From Hypericum androsaemum (lineage: Eukaryota > Streptophyta > Magnoliopsida > Malpighiales > Hypericaceae), in the NCBI GenBank assembly GCA_963995505.1, contig OZ023182.1, positions 1,565,001 through 1,629,000 on the forward strand: a stretch of 64,000 nucleotides of DNA. The letters run 5' to 3'. Position 1 is the stretch's first letter; each line of letters begins with the position of its first letter. Of this stretch, positions 24,367 through 35,973 are shown piece after piece. The notes beneath the pieces are model-generated. The model saw only the letters and a list, made by a program, of their open reading frames with translations. It made no database searches and was not told where the DNA came from. The translations under genes were made by a program, and so were the position numbers.

Positions 24367-24655
24367 AGATGCCGAAGTGGGAACGTTAGCATACGATCCA
24401 ACCCGAGGGGATCCATGCTGCAACTGTGCCGGGACCGAATTTTGATGAGTACAATCTGTCGTTTTTGTTCTCTCTAATTGATCCAAGTTCGCTACTCTTT
24501 TCTCTTTAGCCTCTTATTTGGTCCCTGAATTCACTTTTTATCTGATAAATTTTGAACATGACGAGGGAATGATCTTTTAAATTCATTAGACGCAAGAAAA
24601 TAACCCTCTCATTGTGCTTCTCATTTTGAACATGACAAGGGAATGCTCTTTTTTG
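24367..24655 (+). other. Probable 3'UTR and flank of the EF-Ts gene
   Basis: No coding potential seen. A short direct repeat (TTTTGAACATGACRAGGGAATG at about 24551 and 24625) lies just before the Pack-MULE-like element. Confidence 0.5.
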
Positions 24656-25048
24656 GGAAAACTTCACTTAGGTACCCTCTGGTATCACAGATTCTCACTT
24701 AGGTACCCTGTGGTTTAAAACGCATAGAACATATCCAGCTTATTTCAACTTTTGTCAAAAAAAGGTCCCGAGTTGTCCGCATTTTTTTTCTTCAAAACGA
24801 CGTAGTTCTGACAAATACGTGGACATCCACGTCATAGATGTCTCAGACGAGTTAGTAATCACGTGGCTAGTGATAAATTACGAAGTAGTACCACATTTGT
24901 TAATAATTTTCAATTAAATAGAAACCCCAAACCCCCTCCTCTTCCTCCCCCTCCCCCTCCCCCTCCCCCTCCATTTTCTCCTTCTAGAGTTCCAGAATCT
25001 TCAACTGCTAATAGAAAAAAGCTTCAAAATAAACTCAAAATCGATCAG

Positions 25049-25440
25049 TCATGTCTGAAGGAGAATCAGCAGCCTTGGCGACGACCAAACCTTATTGGAC
25101 CGGGTAATCACCTCCATCATCTTCACGGCAGCCACCGCCGGGAGGTGGTGCCGCCCCGGGAACACCGCCTTGTACACTGACCCAAACCCGCTGTGTTCGA
25201 CGCGGAGAAGGTCGCCCACCGGATGAGGGAGTACGAGAACCGACGGCATTCACGGGGGTTGGCACCGACGGCCGGAGACTTGAGATCCGACGAGGTCGCC
25301 TGGGCCGTGCACTTGCGAGAGAGCTTCCGGTAGAGGAGGACAAAGGCGAGGAGGACGATGGTTAGGGTCCCGGCGAGCAGGGCGAGGAGGACGATGGTCG
25401 TGATTTCCCCTGCGCCTCCTTCTCCAAGGCCAAAACCCAA
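25049..25440 (-). pseudogene. Captured fragment of a receptor-like protein kinase (membrane segment to start of kinase domain)
   Basis: On the minus strand one frame gives a transmembrane segment (IVLLALLAGTLTIVLLAFVL) followed by a basic stop-transfer stretch and RRFSYSLIRWAT. A second, overlapping frame then gives FGSVYKAVFPG and AVAAVKMM. These are the juxtamembrane region, glycine-rich loop and VAVK lysine region of a plant receptor-like kinase, broken by a frameshift near 25180-25200. The catalytic loop and the rest of the kinase are absent, so it cannot work as a kinase. It lies wholly inside the inverted repeats of the surrounding element, the expected layout for gene capture. Confidence 0.7.
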
Positions 25441-25502
25441 TCGGAAAAACCCTTATCGAAAAAACCCAATCGGAAAAACCCTTATCGAAAAAACCCAATC
25501 GC
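25434..25502 (+). repeat. 30-bp tandem repeat, ~2.3 copies
   Basis: Units containing AACCCAATCGGAAAAACCC and TTATCGAAA follow one another at about 25434, 25464 and 25494 (partial), near the 5' end of the captured kinase fragment. Confidence 0.8.
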
Positions 25503-26217
25503 CTACCTTTGCACGGACCAGGACACGCGGAAGCTCCGGACGGCTCCTGATGGGATTCTTGGTCGTTGTCCCTTTAATCGTGCTCAAAGTCTGGGATTTG
25601 GTATGGAGTTTTGTTGCATTTAGGTGAGGAGATTAAAAGGTTGGTCGTGTTCTTGGTTTGGAAATTTTTTCTTGTTGGTGGAAAAATTGGATTCTGGGTT
25701 TTGCTTGCTGGAGAGGAAGGAGAGAGGTGGAGAGGGGAAGAAGAAGGGAAGAAGATGTAGGGTTTTTTGAGAGTTTATAAAAAATTAAGGATCATTTTGA
25801 AAACATTTCACCTGCCACATCATATGTTATGTAGATGCTAAAATGTTGAGATGGCGGTCCATGTAGGCATCAAAACTACGTCGTTTTGAAAAAAAAATTG
25901 CGGGCAGCTATCCGGGACCTGTTTTTGATAAAAGTTGAAATAAGTTGGACATGTTCTATGCGTTTTAAACTATATGGTACCTAAGTGAAAATCTATGATA
26001 CTATAGGGTATCTAAGTGAAGTTTTCCTTTTTTTTTCCATAGGATGCATTTAAACAATGCGATTCTGCAGGTAGAAAAATCAAGGGATAACTATCCTAAG
26101 ATCTTTGATATTTGAACTAACTTTATTCTAGTTTGAAATAATAGTCCTTTTTAGTTCCTGTCGTTTCCACCGATAGCATCAACAGTCAATATAATTTTTT
26201 AATGACTATTTTACCCT

Positions 26218-26991
26218 TTAAAAATTTAACAGTAGGAACCTTAGAGTAATTATCCCAAAAATAAACCATACAAGATTAATATAAGCAGCTCCAAAATACA
26301 TCAAGGCAATAACTAGTGAGTCACTAGTTGATCTGCAACTCCAAATTTCAGCAAAAAAGAAAGAAAAGAGAGATAAAAAGTTCCCATGTCCAAAATCGAA
26401 GTTGTTGTTGACATGCCTGAACCTGTTATTATCCACACCGAAAAATGGCGAGGTCGAGTTCATCGACTCCAATAGAACTTGGCTTGCAGCTTGTTTCGCT
26501 ACGTTCTTCTGGAGCTCCTCTAGTGCAGACTTCAAATGTTCCAACTGATCCAAACCAAGCTCTTCAACTGGACGCTCCCACCAGCAACTAGACTGGCTAG
26601 CTTTTCTCATTTGATTAAGCACCTCGCTACGCCTCTTTTCGAGCTCCAACTGACCAACTACGTGACTTAACTGGACATTCAGCTCGTGAACATTGGCTTT
26701 CCTATGAGCTTCTATGAGAGGGTGCATAGTAGAAGCTGTATTAGAAGTCTGGTTATTCGCGAGCAACTTATCTAATATAGAATCAACATTAGGGTTGCCA
26801 AAGGTGAAGGCCTTGTCCGCAGGAGAGAAGACTACTATCGCAACTTCAATCCCGCAGAGGGTGCATAGCTCACTGGCCTTCTTGAAGAGGCCGGCTCGAC
26901 CCTTCGAGAAAGTGACTTGCAGGTGATTCTTCTTGGAGATCTTCTGTAGTGTAATCTTTTGGCGACCCAAGCTAGACTTTCTCTTGGTCAT
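26218..26991 (-). CDS. Type I (M-alpha, AGL61/62-like) MADS-box protein with unusual C-terminus
   Basis: A single-exon frame of 257 residues, as is normal for type I MADS genes. ATG is at 26991-26989. The MADS domain is at about 9-66 with GRQKITLQKISKKNHLQVTF and KASELCTLCGIEVAIVVFSP, which bind DNA and form dimers. AGL61/62 relatives act in the central cell and endosperm (family knowledge). The usual SKRR(A/N)G reads SKGRAG here, losing a basic residue. A helical region at about 95-170 contains a WW pair (CWWERPVEELGLDQLEHLK). From about residue 205 the protein turns strongly hydrophobic, unlike the family. This probably reflects loss of the normal stop, so the gene may be decaying. Confidence 0.82.
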   Translation of the reverse strand: MTKRKSSLGRQKITLQKISKKNHLQVTFSKGRAGLFKKASELCTLCGIEVAIVVFSPADKAFTFGNPNVDSILDKLLANNQTSNTASTMHPLIEAHRKANVHELNVQLSHVVGQLELEKRRSEVLNQMRKASQSSCWWERPVEELGLDQLEHLKSALEELQKNVAKQAASQVLLESMNSTSPFFGVDNNRFRHVNNNFDFGHGNFLSLFSFFFAEIWSCRSTSDSLVIALMYFGAAYINLVWFIFGIITLRFLLLNF

Positions 26992-27479
26992 TGTGTGAAC
27001 AAATCAAAGAAAAAATTATGGTCAGTTTTATGTTTTCAGTATGGAGAGTGGTGCATTGTGAGAATAGAAAATTACTACTATTTAATATTTATAGGGTTTT
27101 ATTTCCACCTTTGCTCAGAATTGTTAGGATTAAGCCTAATGATATGGGGGTTATACAAAATCTTATGGTTTTAATCCTATTTGTTACCATTATTATGGTG
27201 CTAGTTGGCATCTTTTTACTCATTAATTTAACGATATCCAACTCACTAATTTGCATGAATGTATTTATTTTTCTTCAGTTACATTGACAATAATTATACA
27301 TGTATCATATTTTGGTTCTCAATAATCTTGTTAAATAAGCAGCAATCAGAATGCTAATTTTAAAATTTCATGAAAAAATAACTACCTGATAAAATTCTAA
27401 CACAATAACAAAACACATTGAACTTCTCAACTGTTTGTTGTTCATACTACCACATATGTTTTTGTTTTTACGTTCCATA
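26992..27479. other. Spacer between MADS gene and viral cluster
   Basis: AT-rich host DNA with no gene seen. The string TATCATATTTTGGTTCTCAA at 27303 recurs, with one difference, inside the viral cluster at 53784. Confidence 0.6.
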
Positions 27480-27485
27480 TTAAAC

Positions 27486-27521
<36 letters not shown>

Positions 27522-27527
27522 GTTTAA
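27480..27527. repeat. (TA)n tract with palindromic flanks at the left edge of the viral cluster
   Basis: TTAAACAGA (27480-27488) and TCTGTTTAA (27519-27527) enclose a pure TA run. The whole stretch is one perfect palindrome. Viral sequence starts within about 20 bases on the right. Confidence 0.93.
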
Positions 27528-27564
27528 ACGTATTTTCATTCCTAAGTGATAAACATTTATAAGT

Positions 27565-28433
27565 TTAGATTTTGCAGGCAATTATAGTACTAAATATGAT
27601 CTTCCCCAAGTAAACATTGCGCCAGAAGGAACTCGTAGTAAAGAATTTCTGCTTGGCATTAATTTTCTTTGTAGCCTCAATGGAAGTCTTACTATAGCCC
27701 GTAACTGCATCACCATTAGTAAACATGTTTATACGTTTCCCACTAATAAATATATCCAAACATCCGAGTTCGCGCGAAAGCGTGGTGGACACTCCCAATT
27801 AGATTTTTTAACAAAAAATGATATTCAATCTAGTAATATAGAAAATGAAGCTTATCAGATGTTAGGAAAAATGTTGTCACAAGATTTAGAAAAAGGACCA
27901 GATATTAAAAGTAGCATAAACTACCCTAAAATCCAGAAATTAGAAAAGTTAGGATTAATAGGGGATGATATAACAAAATCCAGAATAAACTTTTTAGCAA
28001 AAATGAAAATCAAGAATCCTGACATCCGAATAGTTACTGCAAATATCGATTATAGCCCCCTAGATAGGGAAGAATTTAGGAGTCAAATTTCCGAAATGCT
28101 TAGACAAAATTTAATTAGAAGGTCTGAAAGTCCACAGAGATTTTCATAGTTAGAAACCATAGTGAAATCAAAAGAGGGAAGGCTAGAATAGTATATAATT
28201 ATAAAAGAATAAATGATAACACGATAGATGACGCGTATAACATTCCAAACAAAGATAATCTTATAGGACTAATTCAGAATAAAAAGATATTTAGTAAATT
28301 CGATCTAAAATCAGGCTACAACCAGCTACAATTAGAAGAATGGTTTAAGCCATGGACAGCTTTCACATGTCCAGAAGGACACTTTGAGTGGAATGTCCTT
28401 AGTTTTGGTTTAAAAAATGCGCCTGCAGTTTTG
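27565..28433 (+). pseudogene. Viral block A: protease end and N-terminal RT fragment
   Basis: A plus-strand frame runs from the end of the protease region (about 27570) to 28149, where a deletion of about 10 bp (28139-28143) shifts the frame. RT sequence then continues with the KFDLKSGYNQLQ block (about 28296-28331) until 28433. There it is abruptly joined to the opposite-strand TAV sequence of block B. The catalytic YIDD part is absent. The left edge follows a 20-bp viral scrap (27537-27556, from the TAV ORF) beside the (TA)n palindrome. Confidence 0.88.
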
Positions 28434-29659
28434 TTGCTGAGACTGTAGGGTTTTTGTATTATATCTACTCCCTGGAAAATCCAGTTTACTTCTTTGAGAT
28501 GTATTCGTGCTAAGTCTTGCTGGGCTGTGATCAGATCTTCAATATGGCCTTTTTCGGTTTTCTTTTTTATTAATTCTTCTCCTTCAGGCCATTCATTAAA
28601 GAGAGGCTGTAGAACCTGTTGAGCAGGGAGATCTAGCAGTCTAGCTTTTAACTGGATAAAGTCTCTGTTGGAACCCTTTGATGTTGATAGCTTTAACTCG
28701 GTGTCATCTAGTTTCTTCCTTAGTTCTGTTCCTGATTTGTTGAGTTTGGCCACCATCTTTTCCATAATGGTTATTGTCTGTTCATTTTTCTGAGCTGTAA
28801 CCCCAGCCGTCAGAGCCTTTTGTTCAGCTTCTTGTCTTTTTTCTTCCAGGTGTCGAATCTGCTGTTCATTTTGCTATTGAAGATGTACGATCTGGGCCTC
28901 CAGTTGTCTGATTGTATCTTCATGTCGAAGAATAATCTGGGCTGGTTCTTCTCTGGTTACATCGGAAAAGGGTCTAACCACTTCTGGTTCAATAAAAAAG
29001 TTGAGCCCAAAAGCCTTTCGGGCTTCTTCAAGGGCCTCGGAAAAACTGTAATAGCCTTTATATAGAGGCTGGTTACATAAGATGTATTTTCTAACTGTAT
29101 CGAAACTATTAAACACTCCTGTTTTTAACCCTCTGTATATTACATAATGAGTAAACTTCTTTTTATATGTTTTGGGAGTATTTTCGGAAAAATACATACT
29201 AAGTGCATTTAAGCACTGTACTTTGAAATTAGTAGCTGCTCCTGCTATCTGTATATGCAACAGATTGTCGAGAAGACATTGTTGTGACCTGTCTATGGAT
29301 AACCCTGGGAAGGGTCTAAATTTTTTATTCCTTATATCCGGGAATTCTGCAAAGGAAATTATTCCAAATTTAATCTGTTTATGCTGTGAAGAAGTTGGAC
29401 TTGCCGAGGGCACTGAAGCACCACTTGCATTTCCTTCTGTATAAATTGGCATGGCCAGATTATTTCTGTATATAATATTGGCTGGAGTACCAGCTACTTC
29501 TGATTGTATTGCTTGCATGTTCTGAATAACACTTGGTTCATCTTTTTTCTGTGGAGTCTGTGGAATAATGGGGCTTTGGGTACTTGGCCCTTCGCCTTTC
29601 ATTTTCTCTTTATCTTTAGGCTTAATGACCCTTTTCTTCATATTATTTTCCTGCATCAT
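28434..29659 (-). pseudogene. TAV-like ORF of block B, N-terminal two thirds
   Basis: Starts at the ATG near 29659-29657, overlapping the end of the polyprotein frame. Holds the TAV core (about 29050-29210) that resembles the RNase H1 N-terminal hybrid-binding fold (YVIYRGLKTGVFNS block), then a coiled coil. A CAG-to-TAG stop lies near 28875. TAV proteins of caulimoviruses promote reinitiation on polycistronic RNA and form inclusion bodies (family knowledge). The missing C-terminal part sits at 35976-36571, showing circular permutation. Confidence 0.85.
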
Positions 29660-29750
29660 CAAAAAACTTGTTAATGCTTCTGGATAATAAATCTGCTAAA
29701 CTATTATTTTTTCCTTTAATATGCTCGAATTCTATGGAATAACCACTACC

Positions 29751-32700
29751 TTATATTAAATTTTGTAAGTTAATCCATCTAGTTCTATTTATCTTTTTGC
29801 TATTTTCATTTTTTAGGAATTTAACTATAGCTTCGCAATCCGTTCTTACTGTAAATTCCTTATTTGTATATAATTTAAACTTATCTAATGCATTTATTAA
29901 TGCCTGTATTTCAAAGTCTAGACTAGTCCAGTTCATACCGGCTTTATTAAAATTACCACTAGCGTATGCTGCTATTCTTTCTGTCTTTATCTGCATATTT
30001 ATGTGGCTTGCAGATCATTACTGCTCCCCATCCTTCTTTACTTCCATCACATTCTATGATAATATAATCTGTGGTAAGAGGTAATTCTAGAGGTTTTATC
30101 TTTCGAACTTCCTGCTTAATTTTCTTAACTAATTCTATATCCTCTTTATTGAAATTTCTTTGACCATTTTTGGATATTTTACTATATAAAGGTCCTGTTA
30201 ATTTACTAAGATTTGGAATAAATTTTCTTGCATAATTCATGATTCCTAAGAAAGCTTGGATTTGTTTTAAGCCTTCTAGTTTATCTGAAAAACTAAGAAT
30301 TTTTTCTGCTATATGTGGTTGTAATTCTATTTTACCGTTTCCTATTTCTAGGCCCAAAAAGGAAATTTTTTTCTTGAATAATTCCATTTTCTTCTTACTT
30401 AATACTATCCCTTGTTTTACTACTTCTTCAAAAACTACAGCTAAATGTTTTTCATGTTCAGTAAGTGAGTTACTAGGTATGAGGATATCGTCAATATATA
30501 CTAGGCAAAATTCATATTTTAGGAAAATACTATCCATAAATCATTGAAAAACTGCAGGCGCATTTTTTAAACCAAAACTAAGGACATTCCACTCAAAGTG
30601 TCCTTCTGGACATGTGAAAGCTGTCCATGGCTTAAACCATTCTTCTAATTGTAGCTGGTTGTAGCCTGATTTTAGATCGAATTTACTAAATATCTTTTTA
30701 TTCTGAATTAGTCCTATAAGATTATCTTTGTTTGGAATGTTATACGCGTCATCTATCGTGTTATCATTTAATCCTTTATAATTATATACTATTCTAGCCT
30801 TCCCTCTTTTGATTTCACTATGGTTTCTAACTATGAAAGCCGCTGATCTGTGTGAACTTTCAGACCTTCTAATTAAATTTTGTCTAAGCATTTCGGGAAT
30901 TTGACTCCTAAATTCTTCCCTATCTAGGGGGCTATAATTGATATTTGCAGTAACTATTCGGATGTCAGGATTCTTGATTTTCATTTTTGCTAAAAAGTTT
31001 ATTCTGGATTTTGTTATATCATCCCTTATTAATCCTAACTTTTCTAATTTCTGGATTTTAGGGTAGTTTATGCTACTTTTAATATCTGGTCCTTTTTCTA
31101 AATCTTGTGACAACATTTTTCCTAACATCTGATAAGCTTCATTTTCTATATTACTAGATTGAATATCATTTTTTGTTAAAAAATCTAATTGGGAGTGTCC
31201 ACCACGCTTTCGCGCGAACTCGGATGTTTGGATATATTTATTAGTGGGAAACGTATAAACATGTTTACTAATGGTGATGCAGTTACGGGCTATAGTAAGA
31301 CTTCCATTGAGGCTACAAAGAAAATTAATGCCAAGCAGAAATTCTTTACTACGAGTTCCTTCTGGCGCAATGTTTACTTGGGGAAGATCAAATTTAGTAC
31401 TATAATTGCCTGCAAAATCTAAAAACTGAATTCCTGTGGATTCTAAGCAATGGGTTAATGTTAGTAATCTATTTTCCACTGTTCGAGTGGTAATATGGTA
31501 TTTTAGTGGTGTATGGTATTGTTTAGGAACCATACTGTATCCTATTAAACTCTTAGTACTTCCTGTGTCTAAAATGGCTGTTAAATCGAGGAATTTATTA
31601 TTTTCTAACCAGACTCTACATTTTAATGTTATTAGACTAGCTATACAGTCACCAATTATAAATGCTTCTTCTTCTGCTATTTGTTCGGCCATGTTATTTT
31701 CTTCAATAATTTCTTTATGTTTTCCCATATTATCTCTTTCCGTTTCTAGTTTTATTAATCTTTGTTTAATGAGTTCAATTTCTAATTCATGTTTTTCAAT
31801 TCGTTCAGTATAAAAGTTGTTATCTTTAGTTAATCCCTTTTTTCTTCCTGTTAAATCTGTTTCGATTTTATAGATCTCTTTAATACATAGAAAGCAGATT
31901 TCTTTAAAGCAATAATTACATTGATAACGTCTTTCTATTGCAGGATATAGCTTGCAGTTATAGCAGCTTATATGATTATTTTCCCTATTTCTAATCCATT
32001 CATGCGGACACTCATGTTTTTCTATATTCATGTAAGTATATGTTATTTTAGGGGAGTTCTCTCTATCTGATTCACTGGTTATACTATAAATAGAATTCTC
32101 AGAATCGTCGGTTCTAATACTTTGTATTTCATATTCGTCTAACTGTTCTACTAAGTTAGATCTATCTGTATTTTTTTCCTTGTTAGGACATTTATTTGCT
32201 AGGTGATCTGGATCTCCACAAATAAAACAGGTACACTTCCTATTCTGAGATTTTTTCTTTACGTATTTATTTTTATTTTTACAGGGTTTATTTTTTCTAT
32301 ACGATGTACTTTTCCTAAGATATTTTCTTTTTCCCTTGTTTTTATCATAATTTCCGTATGCCTGTGGAGTGTATACTGATGTTTTGCAAAAAGCCCAAGC
32401 CTGCCTTCTAATCTGTTCTTCCATAGTTGCTTCTTTACACTTTTCTTCTAGTTTATTAAATACGTATGTTATTCGTGGGCCTACACCTAATCCTTCTGTT
32501 AAGCCATAATCAGCTACCCAATCTTCATGTATAGATCTTCCTAAATCTCCTGGTAATTTTACAAAATATCTACTACACAAATTATCATCCATAGCTCGTC
32601 CGGTTTGTGCCAGTAATCTAGCAAAGTTGGAGCTAAATTCTTTGATATATTTAAAGTCTGTTATACTTAATTGTTCTAGGTTTCTAACTGCCGTGTCTTG

Positions 32701-33672
32701 TATAAACGTATTTTCTTTTGCCGGATCAACTCCTAATAACAAAATTCTAATCTGACTTGTGAAGTTGTAGGGATTATCTCCTAATGATTTTAATGTATTA
32801 ATTTCCTCGGGATTTTTAGCCTTTTTACTCTGCCAAAATCCTAACGCTGTTGGTCCTAACGTTGTTTCTAAATAAGAGAACATATCTATATCTGATCATT
32901 TATTAGTTTCCCAGTTTCTAACTACCGTTTGTTCCCATACCAGGACTTCGTCTGGCCATAGCTGTGGGTGTTGCTGTTCTACTAATAACATATCAGAACT
33001 ATATAATCGTCCAATTGGCATTCTAGATCCTCGACCTCTAAGATTAGATTCTCCCTGGTATGTGATAGATGGTGGAAGCCAGGGTTCTCTCCCTGATCTT
33101 TCTGTTCCAGAGGTTCCCGGAGTTATAAATTCTGGTTTTGGTCTCTTAGTTCCTCTATCAACTGGTACCATTGTTTGGTCCATGTAGTTTGTTTCTGGCT
33201 TATAAAAATCGCTAATTAATCTTTTACCGTTTATAATGTCTGTGACAAGTGGTAAATTAAAATATTCGCTTAGCTTGTTATAAGCTTCTTCATAACTCAT
33301 TCCTAATCCTGTCATACATTCTATTAACATATCATCTACTTGATCTTGTATGTTTAATTCAGTAAATTTCCTATTTATTATTTGATTTATGTCTATACAT
33401 ACTTCCTCTGTTTTAAATCCTGCAGTTTCTTCTAGGTTTATTCCCTCTAGGCTATCGTCTAAGTTATCATCTTCTTCATAATAGCTATAACCTATTGTTT
33501 CTTCTAAGTTCAATATTTCCTGTTCGTTTTCTGTATCATAGATAGGATCTCCTAATGGTTCATCCTCATTTTTGAATTCGAAATTCATTAAATTTGTTTC
33601 TTCATCGCTGCCTATATTCTCGTGATCTTCCTTTACTTCTTTTCCCTTATAATTATTAAATCTTAAACCATA
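29751..33672 (-). pseudogene. Polyprotein of block B: coat region, Cys motifs, protease, RT, RNase H
   Basis: In order on the minus strand: acidic coat N-part (33588 onward), coat core, CCHC finger near 32220-32175, second Cys motif near 31995-31870, protease DTGS near 31570, RT (about 31000-30400, YIDD near 30500) and RNase H (about 30080-29750). Breaks I can see are TGA at the coat start of the long frame (32896 region, CGA in block E), TGA at 30541-30543 (CGA in block F), a 2-bp deletion near 29987 in RNase H, and TAA near 29751. The frame is otherwise open for 780 codons, 32883-30541. Confidence 0.9.
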
Positions 33673-34553
33673 GGATCCATCTGTATTTTAGTATAATATA
33701 CTTCTTTCGGGAATCATAATTCTATTTCCTGGTTCTGAAAACTCGTTTAAAGACCATTCTAATCCTGCTAATTCTTCTGGATCAATTTTAACGGGATCTA
33801 TCATTTTAACTCCTTTACTTGCTAATTTTTCTGCACTATCCCTTCTATGTTGACTTTAAATTTCATTCCCGATCTATTACTTGCCTTTCCCAATATTCCT
33901 ATGCTTATTACGAGGTTATTTCCTATAAAATTTTCATATCCTCTTGTTTTTAGTCCTATTTTTAAATTTTTTAGGTCTTTAATATCTTTTAATACTGCGG
34001 GTGAACAGTAAAACAGAGCACTATTTTTACTCATGTCTACTTCCATTCCTGCTATTATGGCTTTCTTTAAATCGGTCTGCCAAGATTTATCTAAAATTAG
34101 TACCAAAGCTTTTGTTCCTTGCTCTTTTCTTCCCAGTCCTTTAATTCCTATTACAATTAGTCCTATGTGCACAAAATGTTTTCCTGACTGTTTTAAATGT
34201 TTTAAAGTTTCTGGTGTAAATAGTTCTATTTCTTCTGCATTATCCACAATTCTTAAGCTCTCTTCCCTATTACTTCTTACTAGTACTGTTCGTACGTTAA
34301 GGAGTCCTGTCTGATATAGTGTTCTGGGATTTAAAGCGTCTACCTGAGCATTATTATAAAGTTCCAAATTTCGTTCTACATCTATTTCTTCTTCTAATTG
34401 AACCACATCCTGTGTACTATTACTTCCTGATCCTCTAAGTAGTCTTCCTAAAAATGAATCTGTTGAAATATTATCACTTACACTATTTCTAGCTGGTTCT
34501 GTCATAGTCCAAGTTCCGCTTAAATTATATCTTCCACTAAATGGCGTAGTCAT
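33673..34553 (-). pseudogene. Movement-protein region of block B
   Basis: The frame starts at ATG 34553, which overlaps the ORF1 stop as ATGA. It carries the 30K-type movement protein core (HIGLIVIGIKGLGR, MEVDMSKNSALFYCSP) that enlarges plasmodesmata in related viruses. A 2-bp insertion near 33836 shifts the frame and ends it at 33822. Beyond that a TAA shared with block F (near 33690) also separates it from the coat region. Confidence 0.85.
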
Positions 34554-35125
34554 TTTTTAGGTAACCAATGGATATATTTTGGGGGCAAGATATCTTTTCT
34601 TGGTCTTTCACTTTGTCCCAAGTTTAGTTTTTCTAGGGCTTTAATTAAACCGTTAATTTCTACCTTAGCGTGATTTTCTTCTTTTAATCTTTTTATATTT
34701 TCTGCTAATTTTTCTAATTCTCCTAAGACTGGTTTTAGTTCTACCTCGTTTCTTTTAGGTTTTTCTATAAGTATGTTTAATTTTTTAATTTCTAAGATAA
34801 TTTGTTCGTTCTGAGTTTTAATATAATTCTGATTTTCTAAGGATATTTTTAATAGTCTATTAACTTCAGTGATTACTTCTGTCAAATTATTATGATTCTT
34901 AGTATTTAATTCTTTCTCAGATTCTAAATGAACTCCTAGACTGACTATGAGGTCAGTCAGACTATTTAAATGATTATTATTACTATGTAGCTTATGTTCA
35001 AAGTTTTTATCAAAATGACAAATCAACTCGTATCCTTCTAATATTATTTTTGATTTTTCTCTAGAACCAAGTTCTAAATCTAAGTAGTCCAGATGTTTCT
35101 TACTAGTCGCAATTTTGAAAACGTG
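34550..35125 (-). pseudogene. ORF1 of block B (coiled-coil protein, no AUG)
   Basis: Minus-strand frame open from about 35125 to the TGA at 34550-34552. It lacks any ATG near its start; an ATT at 35113-35111 corresponds to the candidate start in block F. The product is Lys/Glu/Asn-rich with long heptad-like helices and a conserved LPPKYIHWLPKK end. It is comparable in position to ORF1 of tungro- and badnaviruses. Function unknown. Confidence 0.75.
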
Positions 35126-35406
35126 TTAGAAGTGATGAGTGATAATTATGGTGAATAGTTTCCCCAATTAGTCAAGTTCTAGCCTCTTTCTTTAGATTGC
35201 AAGTCATAATTAAAGCGAGAAGACTCAGATGATTAAAAGATACAGATACAAAAACAGGTACAAAATAATCCCCGAATTAGGATCAAAGATGCTCGCAGAT
35301 ATTCTTAGTCTCATACAAGCGGGTTCTCAGTATAAAGAGGATTTATGCCCAACATGGCAACCTTAACCGAGCCTGTCTTGTTCTTTTAACCTCGAAAATC
35401 TTAGAG

Positions 35407-35418
35407 GCTCTGATACCA
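35407..35418 (-). other. Viral primer binding site, block B
   Basis: The reverse complement reads TGGTATCAGAGC, a perfect match to the complement of the plant initiator tRNA-Met 3' end. This is where minus-strand DNA synthesis starts in Caulimoviridae. Confidence 0.92.
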
Positions 35419-35423
35419 ATAGG

Positions 35424-35553
35424 GGGTGCTGGCCGGAAAAAAGAAAACAGCAAAAGACAAGAGGAGAAATTAGCTTACAGCGGTAGGGGGGCGCTGGCCG
35501 GAAAAAAGAAAACAGCAAAAGACAAGAGGAGAAATTAGCTTACAGCGGTAGGG
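35424..35553 (-). repeat. 65-bp tandem duplication in the block B leader
   Basis: A unit containing GCTGGCCGGAAAAAAGAAAA and GAGGAGAAATTAGCTTACAG occurs twice in a row (about 35424-35488 and 35489-35553). Blocks F and others show it once. It lies beside the primer binding site. Confidence 0.92.
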
Positions 35554-35766
35554 GGGATATGCCGACGGGAGATATGTGCAATCGCCGGTTCGACTGACTC
35601 TGACTCTTTTTTTTTATTTATGGCTTGCGTAACTATTAAGTTCTAGAGGCTTTAGAACGTAGACTAATAAGGGAAGGTAGGGAGTTTAACTGCTCATGGT
35701 GTGGGGAAATGGTGTATATTATTTCTTGTTTTTTCGTCCGTGATTACAAGAATGGGGAAGGGCTCC

Positions 35767-35959
35767 TTAAATAGAAGGAGCCAGAGGCAGAGAGAATCTA
35801 GTTCTTTCTAAAGTACCCTCGCAGGCGCACTAATAAAAGTTACCTAGCTCACAGCTGGCTACTAGCTAGCGCACTACTACTAGTAAAAAGTAAGTACAAT
35901 AATTGGGACAAAACGTCAGCCCTTACGTCTAATTGGGACAAAATGTCAGCCCTTACGTC
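35767..35959 (-). promoter_or_regulatory. Viral promoter of block B (TATA box and two as-1-like elements)
   Basis: On the minus strand, TATTTAA lies at 35773-35767. Upstream, as-1-like GACGTAAGGGCTGACG is at 35929-35914, and a second copy at 35959-35944 has one C-to-T change. Direction of transcription is leftward, into ORF1 of block B. Confidence 0.8.
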
Positions 35960-35973
35960 TAATTATTAATAAT

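Larger units (their letters stand above)
24656..26027. mobile_element. Pack-MULE-like element carrying a receptor-kinase gene fragment
   Basis: The ends are inverted repeats: left GGAAAACTTCACTTAGGTAC at 24656, right in reverse complement GGAAAACTTCACTTAGATAC ending at 26027. Both arms also share TTCACTTAGGTAC-type second blocks, AACTACGTCGTTTTGA-type blocks and matching A- or T-runs. The flanking 9-mers TCTTTTTTG and TTTTTTTTT match at 7 of 9, consistent with an old 9-bp duplication. No transposase. The interior is GC-richer than its surroundings and carries host-gene sequence on the minus strand. Confidence 0.75.
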
